Below are positions 32,283 through 40,490 of a stretch of 64,000 nt of DNA, piece after piece (position 1 is the first letter of the stretch; every line of letters starts with the position of its first letter). The notes beneath the pieces were generated by a model, which worked only from the letters and a program-made list of their open reading frames with translations, had not been told where the DNA came from and searched no databases. This stretch comes from RYN-230 sp036509255. Lineage in GTDB: Bacteria > Actinomycetota > Actinomycetes > Streptosporangiales > Streptosporangiaceae. The stretch spans positions 8,940 through 72,939 of the forward strand of contig DATCFY010000033.1 of NCBI GenBank assembly GCA_036509255.1, read 5' to 3'. The translations under genes were made by a program, and so were the position numbers.

Positions 32283-33483
32283 CGGCCCGGCGCCGGGCGG
32301 CGGCGTCCCCGCCGTCGCTGGCGACTCCGCGGCGCCGGGCGACGACGCGTTCGGGGCCGATATCTTCGGCCGGCTGCCTGCCGCCGGGAACCTGGTCTTC
32401 TCCCCGGTCAGCATCGCGGCCGCGCTGCGCCTGGTGCTGCTCGGGGCCCGCGGCGAGACGGCGGCGCAGATCGCCGCGGCCCTGCACCTGGCCAGCCCGG
32501 ACGACGCCCTCCCGGGCCTGCAGGCGGTCTCGGCCCTCCTGGGTGAGCTGGCCGCCGGTGACCTGACCCTCCGCGCCCCGAACACCGTGTGGGCGCAGTC
32601 GGGCCTGCTGCTGGAACCCGGCTTCACCGCCGCGCTGGCGGCCGCGCCGGCCGTCGCGCTGCGCGGCGCCGACTTCCGCCAGGCCGCCGACCAGGCCCGG
32701 CAGGAGATCAACCAGTTCATCGCGGAGCAGACCGCGGGCAAGATCACCGGCCTGCTCAGCCCCGGGGTACTCGACGCCGCCACCAGGCTGGTGCTGGCCA
32801 GCGCGGTGTACCTGAAGGCCGCCTGGGCGCATCCGTTCCCGGCCGGCGCGACCCAGGACTCCCCCTTCTACCCGGACCCGGGCACCCAGGTCACCGCGAC
32901 CACCATGCGGGTCCGGGCCAGGCTCCGCTACCTGCGTGGCGACGGCTACCAGGCGGTCGAGCTGCCCTACGCCGGCACCCGGCTCGCCATGGTGATCGTC
33001 CTCCCGGACGGCCCGCCCGGCCCGGGTTCCGCTGAGCCCGCCGGCGGCCCCGAGGGCCCCGCCGGCCTGCTGGCCCGGGACGCCCAGCCGGGCGGCCTGC
33101 GGGGCCTGCTGGCCGGGCTGGCGCCGCGCCAGGTCAGCCTGGCGCTGCCGCGCTTCACCGTGACGAGCGGGTTCGGGCTGCGCCCCGTGCTGGCGGGCCT
33201 GGGCATGGCGCAGGCCTTCAGCGCGGACGCGGACTTCAGCGGCATCACCACCGCGCAGCGGCTGCGCATCGACGAGGTGGTGCACCAGGCCTACATCGAC
33301 GTGAACGAGGAAGGCACCGAGGCGGCCGCGGCCACCGCCGTGGTGGCGACGGCAATGGCCCGGTTTGTCGGCGAGCCGCCGGTGGAGCTGATCGTGGACC
33401 GCCCGTTCCTGTTCGCGATCACCGACCCCCGCAGCGGGTTGCCGTTGTTCCTCGGCCGGGTGACCAACCCCACCGCAGCCTGA
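32275..33483 (+). CDS. bacterial serpin
   Basis: A serine protease inhibitor of about 402 residues, the full serpin length. Near the start is 'NLVFSPVSIAAALRLVLLGARG', typical of helix A/B. 'LVLASAVYLKAAWAHPF' matches the strand-3A signature. The reactive-centre hinge 'EEGTEAAAAT' (about residues 345-354) has the small residues needed for loop insertion, so it is predicted inhibitory, with Met-Ala near P1-P1'. No signal peptide is seen, so it may act in the cytoplasm. The best start is a TTG at 32275 overlapping the aminotransferase stop; the longer frame from 32098 is out of frame with that gene and unsupported. Confidence 0.88.
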   Translation: MPSGPAPGGGVPAVAGDSAAPGDDAFGADIFGRLPAAGNLVFSPVSIAAALRLVLLGARGETAAQIAAALHLASPDDALPGLQAVSALLGELAAGDLTLRAPNTVWAQSGLLLEPGFTAALAAAPAVALRGADFRQAADQARQEINQFIAEQTAGKITGLLSPGVLDAATRLVLASAVYLKAAWAHPFPAGATQDSPFYPDPGTQVTATTMRVRARLRYLRGDGYQAVELPYAGTRLAMVIVLPDGPPGPGSAEPAGGPEGPAGLLARDAQPGGLRGLLAGLAPRQVSLALPRFTVTSGFGLRPVLAGLGMAQAFSADADFSGITTAQRLRIDEVVHQAYIDVNEEGTEAAAATAVVATAMARFVGEPPVELIVDRPFLFAITDPRSGLPLFLGRVTNPTAA

Positions 33484-33494
33484 CCGGACGCCGG

Positions 33495-33533
33495 GGCTGG
33501 GACTGGCGGCTGGGACTGGCGGCTGGGACTGGC
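33495..33533. repeat. 13-bp tandem triplication
   Basis: Three exact units of GGCTGGGACTGGC (33495-33507, 33508-33520, 33521-33533) lie between the serpin stop and the glyoxalase-fold gene. Confidence 0.9.
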
Positions 33534-33564
33534 CGCCGGTGTCCCTGGCTGCGACACTGGGCTT

Positions 33565-33918
33565 ATGCGACCAGACGGACTGCACCATGTCTCGCTCAAC
33601 GTCCGTGACGTCCCGGCGGCGCTGGACTTCTACACGCGGGTGCTCGGCCTGACTGAGCGCACCGACCGGCCCGACTTCAGCTTCGGCGGGGCCTGGCTCG
33701 ACGCCGGGGGCCAGCAGATTCACCTCATCGAGGCGGATGTGCCGCCGTCGCTGGGACAGCACTTCGCGCTGGCGGTGACCGACCTGGACCAGGCGGTGAC
33801 CGAGCTGCGTGGCCTGGGGGTCCCGGTCACCGACCCGGTGAAGGTCGGCACGGGACGCCAGTCGTTCCTCGCGGACCCGGCCGGCAACCGGCTGGAACTG
33901 CAGGAGCCCGGATCCTGA
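33565..33918 (+). CDS. VOC/glyoxalase-fold protein
   Basis: A 117-residue single VOC-domain protein. The first beta-alpha module starts 'LHHVSLNVRDVPAALDFYTRVLG'; the second contains 'HFALAVTDLDQAV' and ends 'FLADPAGNRLELQEP' with the family's metal-binding Glu. It could be a lactoylglutathione lyase-like or mycothiol-linked isomerase; no substrate can be assigned. It starts 82 bases after the serpin gene and may be a separate unit. Confidence 0.88.
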   Translation: MRPDGLHHVSLNVRDVPAALDFYTRVLGLTERTDRPDFSFGGAWLDAGGQQIHLIEADVPPSLGQHFALAVTDLDQAVTELRGLGVPVTDPVKVGTGRQSFLADPAGNRLELQEPGS

Positions 33919-33972
33919 GCCCACGACCAGCTGAAACCGGCAAATCGGGACTGCCGGCGCTAGCCTGAGCCC

Positions 33973-34539
33973 GTGCTCCCCCTCCTCCTCGTCGCGGTCT
34001 CGGTTGGCCTGTCCAACCTGGCTGCGGCGATCGGTATCGGCTTCGGGGGCGTGACCGCGCGGACGCGTGTGCGGGTCGGGCTGGCCTTCGGTGTGTTCGA
34101 GGCGGGCATGCCGATCGTAGGCCTGGTCATCGGGGCCGGCCTGGCCAGCGGCATCGGCCACCTGGCCCGTTGGATCGGCGCCGCCGTGCTGATCGCCGTC
34201 GGCCTTATCACGGTGATCCAGGCCTGGCGCCAGCCTGCGGAGCCCGCCCGCGGCGCGGGGAGTCCGGGCCAGCCGCATCCCACGGACAGCCTGGGGCGGC
34301 TGCTCATCAGCGCCTTCGCGCTCAGCCTGGACAACCTCGCGGCCGGCTTCGCGCTCGGCACCCTGCACGTGGGCGTGGCCGAGGGAGCCATCGTCATCGG
34401 GGCGGTGAGCGTCGTGCTGTCGCTGGCCGGCCTGGAGCTGGGCGGCCGGATCGGCGCCCGGGCGGGCCGCCGTGGTGAGCAGATCGGCGGCGCGATCCTG
34501 GTCGGCGTGGGCGTGGCTCTGGCCGCCGGGGTCATCTGA
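33973..34539 (+). CDS. MntP-like manganese efflux membrane protein
   Basis: A 188-residue six-helix membrane protein arranged as two homologous halves, each opening with a short polar motif in helix 1: 'VGLSNLAAAIGIGFGG' and 'LSLDNLAAGFALG'. This is the MntP/LysE-related pattern. In MntP both motifs carry an Asp; here the first is Asn (residue ~16), so transport of manganese is uncertain. GTG start at 33973. The gene ends inside a 19-base tandem triplication. Confidence 0.75.
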   Translation: MLPLLLVAVSVGLSNLAAAIGIGFGGVTARTRVRVGLAFGVFEAGMPIVGLVIGAGLASGIGHLARWIGAAVLIAVGLITVIQAWRQPAEPARGAGSPGQPHPTDSLGRLLISAFALSLDNLAAGFALGTLHVGVAEGAIVIGAVSVVLSLAGLELGGRIGARAGRRGEQIGGAILVGVGVALAAGVI

Positions 34540-34577
34540 GGCCGCCGGGGTCATCTGAGGCCGCCGGGGTCAGCTGA
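34521..34577. repeat. 19-bp triplication across mntP-like stop codon
   Basis: Units 34521-34539, 34540-34558 and 34559-34577 (GGCCGCCGGGGTCATCTGA, one mismatch in the third) cover the stop codon of the MntP-like gene and the gap before the ferredoxin stop. Confidence 0.92.
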
Positions 34578-34594
34578 CCTCGGGGCCAGCCCGG

Positions 34595-34786
34595 TTACTC
34601 CGCCAGGCGGAGGGCCTGTTTCGGGCAGGACGCGACCGCGCTGCGGACCGCGCCGGCCAGCGCTGCGGGCACGTCAGCCGCCAGGATGTGCAGGTAGTCT
34701 TCGTCGTCCAGGTCGAAGACCTCCGGGGCCAGCCCGGCGCACACGCCGTTGGCCTCACACAGATCCCGGTCGACCGCCACCCGCAT
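34595..34786 (-). CDS. small [3Fe-4S]-type ferredoxin
   Basis: A 63-residue ferredoxin with Cys10, Cys16 (C-x5-C) and Cys54 followed by Pro. The missing fourth cysteine suggests a 3Fe-4S cluster, as in ferredoxins that feed cytochrome P450s. The ATG at 34786 follows GAGGAGGCACC. No P450 gene is in the window; the divergent neighbour is a methyltransferase, so the redox partner is unknown. Confidence 0.92.
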   Translation of the reverse strand: MRVAVDRDLCEANGVCAGLAPEVFDLDDEDYLHILAADVPAALAGAVRSAVASCPKQALRLAE

Positions 34787-34885
34787 CCTGGTGCCTCCTC
34801 GCCCGCCACACCCGCCGCCGTACGCGTTTACGGTAGTACCGCAGCCGAGCCGGTCCCGGGCGCCCCGGGAGGAAAGGTGGAGGGA

Positions 34886-35545
34886 ATGACCACGGTCCCG
34901 GACGCGCCCCCGATGCCCGCCGCGCTGCGCCAGGCGGCCGAGGCGGCCAAGGGGTTCATGCCCCCCGAGGAAGGCCTGGCGCTGTACCGGACCGCGGCCG
35001 CCTACGCCCCGCGCGGGCCGGTGGCGGAGATCGGCACGTACTGCGGCAAGTCCACGATCTACCTGGCCGCCGCGGCCCGCGAGGCGGACCAGCTCGTGGT
35101 CACGGTGGACCATCACCACGGCTCGGAAGAAAACCAGCCCGGCTGGGAGTACCACGACACCACGCTGGTGGACAAGCGGACCGGGCGTCTCGACACGCTG
35201 CCGCACTTCCGTGCCACCCTCGCCGCGGCTGGCCTGGAGTCCCAGGTCATCGCCGTGGTGGGCCGGTCCGCCCAGGTCGCGGCGCTGTGGCGGACGCCGC
35301 TGGGCATGCTGTTCATCGACGGCGGCCACACCGACGCCGCGGCCCAGGCGGACTACGCGAACTGGTCGCCCTGGGTCGCCCGCGGCGGCGCGCTGGCCAT
35401 CCACGACGTGTTCCCTGACCCGGCCGACGGCGGCCAGGCCCCTTACCGGATCTACCAGCGGGCCCTCGGGTCCGGGCAGTTCGCCGAGGTAGCCGTCTAC
35501 GGATCGTTGCGGGTCCTGGAGCGCACCACCGGCGGTCCTGGCTGA
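34886..35545 (+). CDS. class I SAM methyltransferase (cephalosporin-hydroxylase-like fold)
   Basis: A 219-residue Rossmann methyltransferase with motif I 'VAEIGTYCGKSTIYLAAAA' at about residues 46-64, and 'MLFIDGGHTDAAAQADYANW' followed by 'ALAIHDVF' near 140-175, typical of the Methyltransf_24 group. The ATG at 34886 follows GGTGGAGGGA. It is divergent from the ferredoxin (99 bases) and converges on the alpha/alpha-barrel gene. Placement beside glycosyltransferase and sugar genes suggests a sugar or glycolipid acceptor. Confidence 0.88.
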   Translation: MTTVPDAPPMPAALRQAAEAAKGFMPPEEGLALYRTAAAYAPRGPVAEIGTYCGKSTIYLAAAAREADQLVVTVDHHHGSEENQPGWEYHDTTLVDKRTGRLDTLPHFRATLAAAGLESQVIAVVGRSAQVAALWRTPLGMLFIDGGHTDAAAQADYANWSPWVARGGALAIHDVFPDPADGGQAPYRIYQRALGSGQFAEVAVYGSLRVLERTTGGPG

Positions 35546-35607
35546 CCGCCGCGGCCCAGATCCGTGGATCAGCCACCCAGCCCCAGCGAGCCAGCCCGTC
35601 TGCGGGA

Positions 35608-35657
35608 CGTGGATGAAGATCTGGTGCAGTCAGGACTGCACCAGATCTTCATCCACG
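35608..35657. terminator. 24-bp perfect palindromic hairpin
   Basis: Arms 35608-35631 and 35634-35657 are exact reverse complements of 24 bases with a 2-base centre. It lies between the convergent methyltransferase and alpha/alpha-barrel genes. Bidirectional termination is likely; the length and near-zero loop also allow a cruciform. Confidence 0.75.
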
Positions 35658-35717
35658 CCTCAGTCGTGCCCGGGGCGCCGCATCCAGGGTCACGGTGGCG
35701 AACACAGATCCCGGGGG

Positions 35718-36962
35718 TCACTCCGGTTGCGGGCAGCCGCAAGGTGCGTATTCCTCATCGATCACGGCAGTCCCGGAAGCAACAGCAGCCCCGCCGTCGC
35801 CCGCCGCGCTGCCCCTCCCAGCACCGTCCGCCCCGCCTCCGGCCACGGCCGCCGTCACGTCCCGGAACAGGCCTGAGCCCGGCGTGGTCCGGGACAGGGC
35901 GTCCGCGGCCAGGATCATCGCGGCCGCGGTCCAGCTGCTCCGCTCGGCCGGGAAGTGTGCCTGGTTCACGTACTGCCAGCCGGTCCAGTACCCGCCGCTG
36001 GCGTCCCGCAGGTGCTGGACCTCCCCGAACACGCGAAGGGCCCGTTCCCGGTCCCCGATCGCGTCCAGCGCCATGACCAGCTCGCAGGTTTCCGCGCCGG
36101 TGACCCACGGCTCGTCGCTGACGCAGCGCACCCCCAGGCCGGGCACCACGAACTCAGCCCACCCCGACTCGAGCCGGGCCTGGCCGGCCGTCCCGCGCAG
36201 CGGGCCGGCCAGCACCGGGTAGTACCAGTCCATCGAGAACTGGCTCTTGTCCGCGAACGCCCCGGGGTGGCAGGCCACCACGTGACCGAGCCGCCGGGCG
36301 GCCTGCTCCCAGTCCGGGTGCGGGTCGCCGGCCAGCCGGGCCAGCCGGGCCGCGCACACCAGGCTCTGGTAGGTGCTGGCGCACCCGGTCAGCAGCGCGT
36401 AGCGGGCCGGGGTCCCGTCCGCCGTCCGCTGCCAGACGATCTCGCCGCGCGGGAGCTGCAGGTCGAGCACGAACCCGATCGCGCGGCGCACGACCGGCCA
36501 CATCTCGGCCAGGAACCCGGTGTCCCCGGTGAGCTGGAACTCGTGCCAGGTCCCGACCGCGACGTAGGCGGCCTGATTGCTTTCGGCCGCCGCGTCGGTG
36601 ACGACGCCGGCCTCGGTCCGTTTCGGCCATGACCCGTCGGCGCGCTGGGTGTCGCGGAGCCAGCCGTAGGCCCGCCGGGCCGGCCCGGACAGCCCGCACA
36701 CGGACAGGGCCATCGCGCACTCGACGTGGTCCCAGGCGTCGGTGTGCCCGTCCGGCCAGCTGATCGCGCCGCACGGCTCCTGCCGGTCGGCGATGTGCTC
36801 GGCGGTGGCCAGGACTTCGGTCGCGGTCAGCACGTCCGGCAGTTCGGGCACCCCGGAACTGCGGGCCGTAGTGCCTTGGGAACGGTGCGCAGCCATAGCA
36901 GGGCCGGGGGGCTGGAGCTGGCCATCGCTCACCGAGCCGGCCAGGAAGTCAGGCGATGGCAT
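35718..36962 (-). CDS. prenyltransferase-like alpha/alpha-barrel protein
   Basis: A 414-residue protein with helical repeats and aromatic-acid motifs ('AWDHVECAMALSVCG', 'DGSWPKRTEAG', 'SGGYWTGWQYVNQAHFPAE'), as in (alpha/alpha)6 toroids of terpene-cyclase or glycosidase type. Databases usually name such proteins prenyltransferase or squalene-oxidase-repeat proteins, but catalysis is unproven. Its start overlaps the end of the upstream methyltransferase gene by 14 bases (ATG at 36962; ATG at 36896 is an alternative), so it belongs to a minus-strand operon glycosyltransferase-methyltransferase-barrel protein. The last ~50 residues are Gly/Ala-rich. Confidence 0.8.
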   Translation of the reverse strand: MPSPDFLAGSVSDGQLQPPGPAMAAHRSQGTTARSSGVPELPDVLTATEVLATAEHIADRQEPCGAISWPDGHTDAWDHVECAMALSVCGLSGPARRAYGWLRDTQRADGSWPKRTEAGVVTDAAAESNQAAYVAVGTWHEFQLTGDTGFLAEMWPVVRRAIGFVLDLQLPRGEIVWQRTADGTPARYALLTGCASTYQSLVCAARLARLAGDPHPDWEQAARRLGHVVACHPGAFADKSQFSMDWYYPVLAGPLRGTAGQARLESGWAEFVVPGLGVRCVSDEPWVTGAETCELVMALDAIGDRERALRVFGEVQHLRDASGGYWTGWQYVNQAHFPAERSSWTAAAMILAADALSRTTPGSGLFRDVTAAVAGGGADGAGRGSAAGDGGAAVASGTAVIDEEYAPCGCPQPE

Positions 36963-37761
36963 GCGCCCGCTCAGCCGTGTCGCCGGTGCGGACCGCCGCC
37001 GTGCCCCCGGAAAAACAGGCCGCCGCGCCTTCGGCAGAACCGGCGCCGGCGGGCGGCTTCACCGCGTAGATGACGACGCTCTTGCCGATCAGCGGGTTCA
37101 GCGCCCGCTCCGCCAGCCGGGTCACGGCCGGCTTCTTCATGATGTCCCACACCAGCAGCTTGTGATACGTCCGGGCCAGCGGGTGATCGTCGTCGTGCAC
37201 GCCGACCGCGCACTTCAGCCACCAGTACGGCGAGTGCAGGCCGTGCGCGTGATGGTGCCCGCCGACCTGCAGCCCGGCCTGGGCCAGCTTGGTCTCCATC
37301 TCGGCCCGGGTGTAGATCCGCACGTGGCCGCCTGGGACATTGTGGTAGTCGTCGGACAGCCGCCAGCAGATCCGCTCCGGCAGCCAGGCGGGCACGGTCA
37401 CAGCCACCTGGCCGCCCGGCCGGAGCACCCGGGCGATCTCCCGCAGCGCCCGCCGGTCGTCCGGGATGTGCTCGAGCACCTCGGCCGCGATCACCCGGTC
37501 GAACGCGCCGTCAGGGAACGGCATCCGGGTCGCGTCGCCGCGCACGGTCCGGGCGTCGGCGCCGGCCGGGACCTCACCCGCGGCCGCCATCGCCCCCGCC
37601 ATGTCCCTGACCCCGCGCAGTTCGGCCTCGTCCGCGTCCAGGGCCACGACGGACGCGCCGCGGCGCAGCGCCTCGAACGCGTGCCGTCCCGCACCACAGC
37701 CCAGGTCGAGCAGCCGGTCACCAGCCCCGGCTGGCAGCCGGCTGAAGTCGACGGTCAGCAT
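36949..37761 (-). CDS. class I SAM methyltransferase (UbiE-like)
   Basis: A 270-residue methyltransferase with motif I 'LLDLGCGAGRHAFEALRRG', motif II around 'MPFPDGAFDRVIAAEVLEHI' and motif III 'LREIARVLRPGGQVAVTVP'. A C-terminal region 'HDDDHPLARTYHKLLVWDIMKKP' is shared with methyltransferases linked to GT4 enzymes in actinobacteria. Its ATG overlaps the glycosyltransferase stop by seven bases (37755-37761) and its end overlaps the next gene by 14. It probably methylates a glycolipid or sugar intermediate made by the neighbours. Confidence 0.88.
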   Translation of the reverse strand: MLTVDFSRLPAGAGDRLLDLGCGAGRHAFEALRRGASVVALDADEAELRGVRDMAGAMAAAGEVPAGADARTVRGDATRMPFPDGAFDRVIAAEVLEHIPDDRRALREIARVLRPGGQVAVTVPAWLPERICWRLSDDYHNVPGGHVRIYTRAEMETKLAQAGLQVGGHHHAHGLHSPYWWLKCAVGVHDDDHPLARTYHKLLVWDIMKKPAVTRLAERALNPLIGKSVVIYAVKPPAGAGSAEGAAACFSGGTAAVRTGDTAERAHAIA

Positions 37762-39074
37762 GACCGGTCCTCGTTGCGGAAAGAAAGGGGAGCACGCGCG
37801 GCGCCGGGCGTGGCGGGAAAGCGCGCCATCGCGTCGCGGTACTGCTCCACCGTGGCCCGGGCGACCGCCGGCCAGGCGAACCGCTCCTGCGCCCGCTGCC
37901 AGGCCGCGGCGCCGAGCCGGGCGCGCTCGGCGGGGGAGTCGAGCAGCTCGCGCAGCGCGGCGGTGAGCTGCTCGGGGTTCCCCGGTTCCACGAGGACCGC
38001 GGCGTCGCCCGTGACCTCGGGGAGCGCCCCGGTGCGGCTGGCAATGAGCGGCGTCCCCGAGGCCATGTGCTCAACGGCCGGCAACGAAAACCCCTCATAG
38101 AGCGAGGGGACCACCGCGATCTCGGCACTCGCGCACAACTGGGACAATTCGGTATCGCTGATTCCGTGCACGAACCGGACCCGGTCCCCGAGGGCAAGGT
38201 CGCTGACCAGCTTCTCGGTCGGTCCCCCGGCGGCGGGCTTGCCGACCACGATGAGCTGGGCCTCGCGCTCCACGGTGATCTTGGCGAAGGCCTGGAGCAG
38301 CGTGGATATCCCCTTGAGCGGGGAGTCGGCGCTGGCCACGGCCACGATCCGGCCCGGGACCCGCGGAGCCTCCCGGGGGTGGAACAGCCGGGTGTCCACG
38401 CCCAGCGGGATCACGTGCACGTCGGCCGGGTCGACCCGGAAGTCCCGGCAGATGTCGGCCCTGGAGGCCTGCGAGGCGGTGAGGACCGGCCCCACCCGGC
38501 GCGCCACCCGGCCCTGCATCCGGACGAAGGAGTACCAGCGCCACTTGCCGACCCGGGCCCAGCCGCGGGAGGAGTCCAGCTCGATCCGCCGGTCCACGCT
38601 GATCGGGTGGTGGATGCTGGTCACCAGGGGCAGCCCGAGCCGGGCCAGGCCGAGCAGCCCGTAGGCCAGCACCTGGTTGTCGTGGACCAGGTCGAAGTCG
38701 GCCGCCCGGCCGCGCAGCGTGCGCAGGGCCCGCAGGCTGAACGTGAGCGGCTCAGGGAAGGCGCCGGTCTTCATGGCGCCGAATTCCAGCACGTCGATCC
38801 AGTCCCGGTACTCCGACAGCTTGGGGGTGCGGAACGGGTCGTCGTCGGCGTACAGGTCCAGGCTGGGCAGCTCACGGAGCACCGGGCCCGGCTCCAGCTC
38901 GGGATAGGGCTGGCCGGAGAACACCTCGACGTGGTGCCCGAGCGCGGCCAGCTCGCGGGACAGGTGACGCAGGTAGATGCCCTGGCCGCCGCAGTGCGGC
39001 TTGCTGCGGTAGGACAGCAGCGCGACCCGCAGCGGCCGGCTCGTGCTCGGTCCGGTGCTCATCCCCGTGCTCAT
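37755..39074 (-). CDS. GT4-family glycosyltransferase
   Basis: A 439-residue GT-B glycosyltransferase. It has an N-terminal acceptor domain with a 'KPHCGGQGIYLRHLSRELAALGH' glycine-rich loop and a C-terminal nucleotide-sugar domain with 'SADSPLKGISTLLQAFAKI' and 'VVPSLYEGFSLPAVEHMASG' (the E-x7-E motif). Retaining, probably using a GDP- or UDP-sugar. The start is uncertain between GTG 39089, ATG 39074 and ATG 39062; 39074 gives a plausible length. First gene of a minus-strand operon, divergent from GDP-mannose dehydratase. Confidence 0.9.
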   Translation of the reverse strand: MSTGMSTGPSTSRPLRVALLSYRSKPHCGGQGIYLRHLSRELAALGHHVEVFSGQPYPELEPGPVLRELPSLDLYADDDPFRTPKLSEYRDWIDVLEFGAMKTGAFPEPLTFSLRALRTLRGRAADFDLVHDNQVLAYGLLGLARLGLPLVTSIHHPISVDRRIELDSSRGWARVGKWRWYSFVRMQGRVARRVGPVLTASQASRADICRDFRVDPADVHVIPLGVDTRLFHPREAPRVPGRIVAVASADSPLKGISTLLQAFAKITVEREAQLIVVGKPAAGGPTEKLVSDLALGDRVRFVHGISDTELSQLCASAEIAVVPSLYEGFSLPAVEHMASGTPLIASRTGALPEVTGDAAVLVEPGNPEQLTAALRELLDSPAERARLGAAAWQRAQERFAWPAVARATVEQYRDAMARFPATPGAARAPLSFRNEDRSC

Positions 39075-39383
39075 CAGGCAGGTACGCACCTCTCGGTAGC
39101 CACTAGCTGTCCGGCTTGTGCGGCATTGGCAGGCTGTCTGCCGGGTTGCGGGGATCCGCCCGCTGTCCGCCCGGGCTCGCCCGCGTGGCCTGTTAAGCAG
39201 CGAACATTACCATCGGGTACACCACCCGCCGGGAGCCGGGACGCCGCGTCCGCCACGGCCCGCGAACCGGCCGCGCCCACGGCGGTAAGCTGCGCCGACG
39301 TACCCTGAGGTGGCACGAGCTGAGCCGGTGTGCCCGGTCGTGTCGGCAGATGGCCAGATCGTGAGTGTGGCTCGCGGGGCCCG
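39075..39383. other. divergent region glycosyltransferase/gmd
   Basis: About 300 bases between divergent starts. It contains the leaders of both genes and must hold two promoters. I see no convincing dyad or small gene. Confidence 0.45.
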
Positions 39384-40448
39384 ATGGCCCGGTTCGCCAG
39401 GACGGAGGCTCCGCTGACGAGGCGCGCACTGATCACCGGGATCACCGGGCAGGACGGCTCGTACCTGGCCGAATACCTGCTGACGCAGGGTTATGAGGTG
39501 TGGGGGCTGGTCCGGGGGCAGTCCAACCCCCGGGTGCGGGGCCTCCGCCAGCTGCTCGGCGACATCCGGCTGGTCCGCGGCGACCTGCTCGATCAGGGCA
39601 GCCTGATCTCGGCGGTGGAGAAGGCCCAGCCGGACGAGGTCTACAACCTGGCCGCGATCTCCTACGTGCCCATGTCCTGGCAGCAGGCCGAGCTGACCGG
39701 CGAGGTGACCGGCCTGGGTGTGCTCCGGGTGCTGGAGGCGATCCGGGTGTGCAGCGGGATCAGCGGGTCGCGCACGCCGCGGGGCAGCCAGATCCGCTTC
39801 TACCAGGCGTCCTCGTCGGAGATGTTCGGCCAGGTCCGGGAGAGCCCGCAGACTGAGCAGACCCCGTTCCACCCGCGCAGCCCGTACGGGGTGGCCAAGG
39901 CCTACGGGCACCACCTGACCCAGAATTACCGCGAGTCGTACGGGATGTTCGCGGTGTCCGGGATCCTGTTCAATCACGAGTCGCCGCGCCGGGGTGCGGA
40001 GTTCGTCAGCCGCAAGGTGTCCCTCGGCGTCGCCAAGATCAAGCTGGGCCACGAGCGGCAGCTGCGGCTGGGCACCTTGTGGTCGCGCCGGGACTGGGGG
40101 TTCGCCGGGGACTACGTCCGGGCTATGCAGCTGATGCTGGGCCAGGACGAGCCCGAGGACTACGTGGTCGGCACCGGGGTCACGCACAGCGTCGAGGAAC
40201 TGGTCGAGCGGGCGTTCGCGGTGGCCGGGCTGGACTGGCGGGAGCACATCACGGTGGACGCGGCGTTCGTCCGCCCGGCCGAGGTGGACCAGCTGTGCGC
40301 GGACCCGGCCAAGGCCGCGGCGCGGCTCGGCTGGGAACCCAAGGTGGGCTTCGACGAGCTGATCACGATGATGGTGGAGTCGGACCTGAAGCTGCTGTCC
40401 GGGCCGGGCGGGCATGAGGACGACTCGTTCGGGCCGGACTCCTGGTAG
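39384..40448 (+). CDS. gmd: GDP-mannose 4,6-dehydratase
   Basis: A 354-residue extended SDR enzyme. It has the NADP motif in 'LITGITGQDGSYLAEYLL', 'YNLAAISYVPMSW', the catalytic Ser-Glu 'ASSSEMFGQV' and 'SPYGVAKAYGHHLTQNYRE' with the Tyr/Lys pair, and the family's C-terminal 'VDAAFVRPAEVDQLCADPAKA'. It makes GDP-4-keto-6-deoxymannose, precursor of fucose or rhamnose. ATG 39384 is used here. The conserved start of the family would fall on a CTG at ~39415 preceded by GGAGG, so a shorter protein is possible. No GDP-fucose synthase is adjacent. Confidence 0.92.
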   Translation: MARFARTEAPLTRRALITGITGQDGSYLAEYLLTQGYEVWGLVRGQSNPRVRGLRQLLGDIRLVRGDLLDQGSLISAVEKAQPDEVYNLAAISYVPMSWQQAELTGEVTGLGVLRVLEAIRVCSGISGSRTPRGSQIRFYQASSSEMFGQVRESPQTEQTPFHPRSPYGVAKAYGHHLTQNYRESYGMFAVSGILFNHESPRRGAEFVSRKVSLGVAKIKLGHERQLRLGTLWSRRDWGFAGDYVRAMQLMLGQDEPEDYVVGTGVTHSVEELVERAFAVAGLDWREHITVDAAFVRPAEVDQLCADPAKAAARLGWEPKVGFDELITMMVESDLKLLSGPGGHEDDSFGPDSW

Positions 40449-40490
40449 CCGGGGCCCGGGCCGTAGCCCGGCAGCGGGAACGGAGCGCTG

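Noticed and set aside
35608..35657. Insertion-sequence terminal repeats
   Set aside because: No transposase fragment lies between or beside the arms, and there is no target-site duplication.
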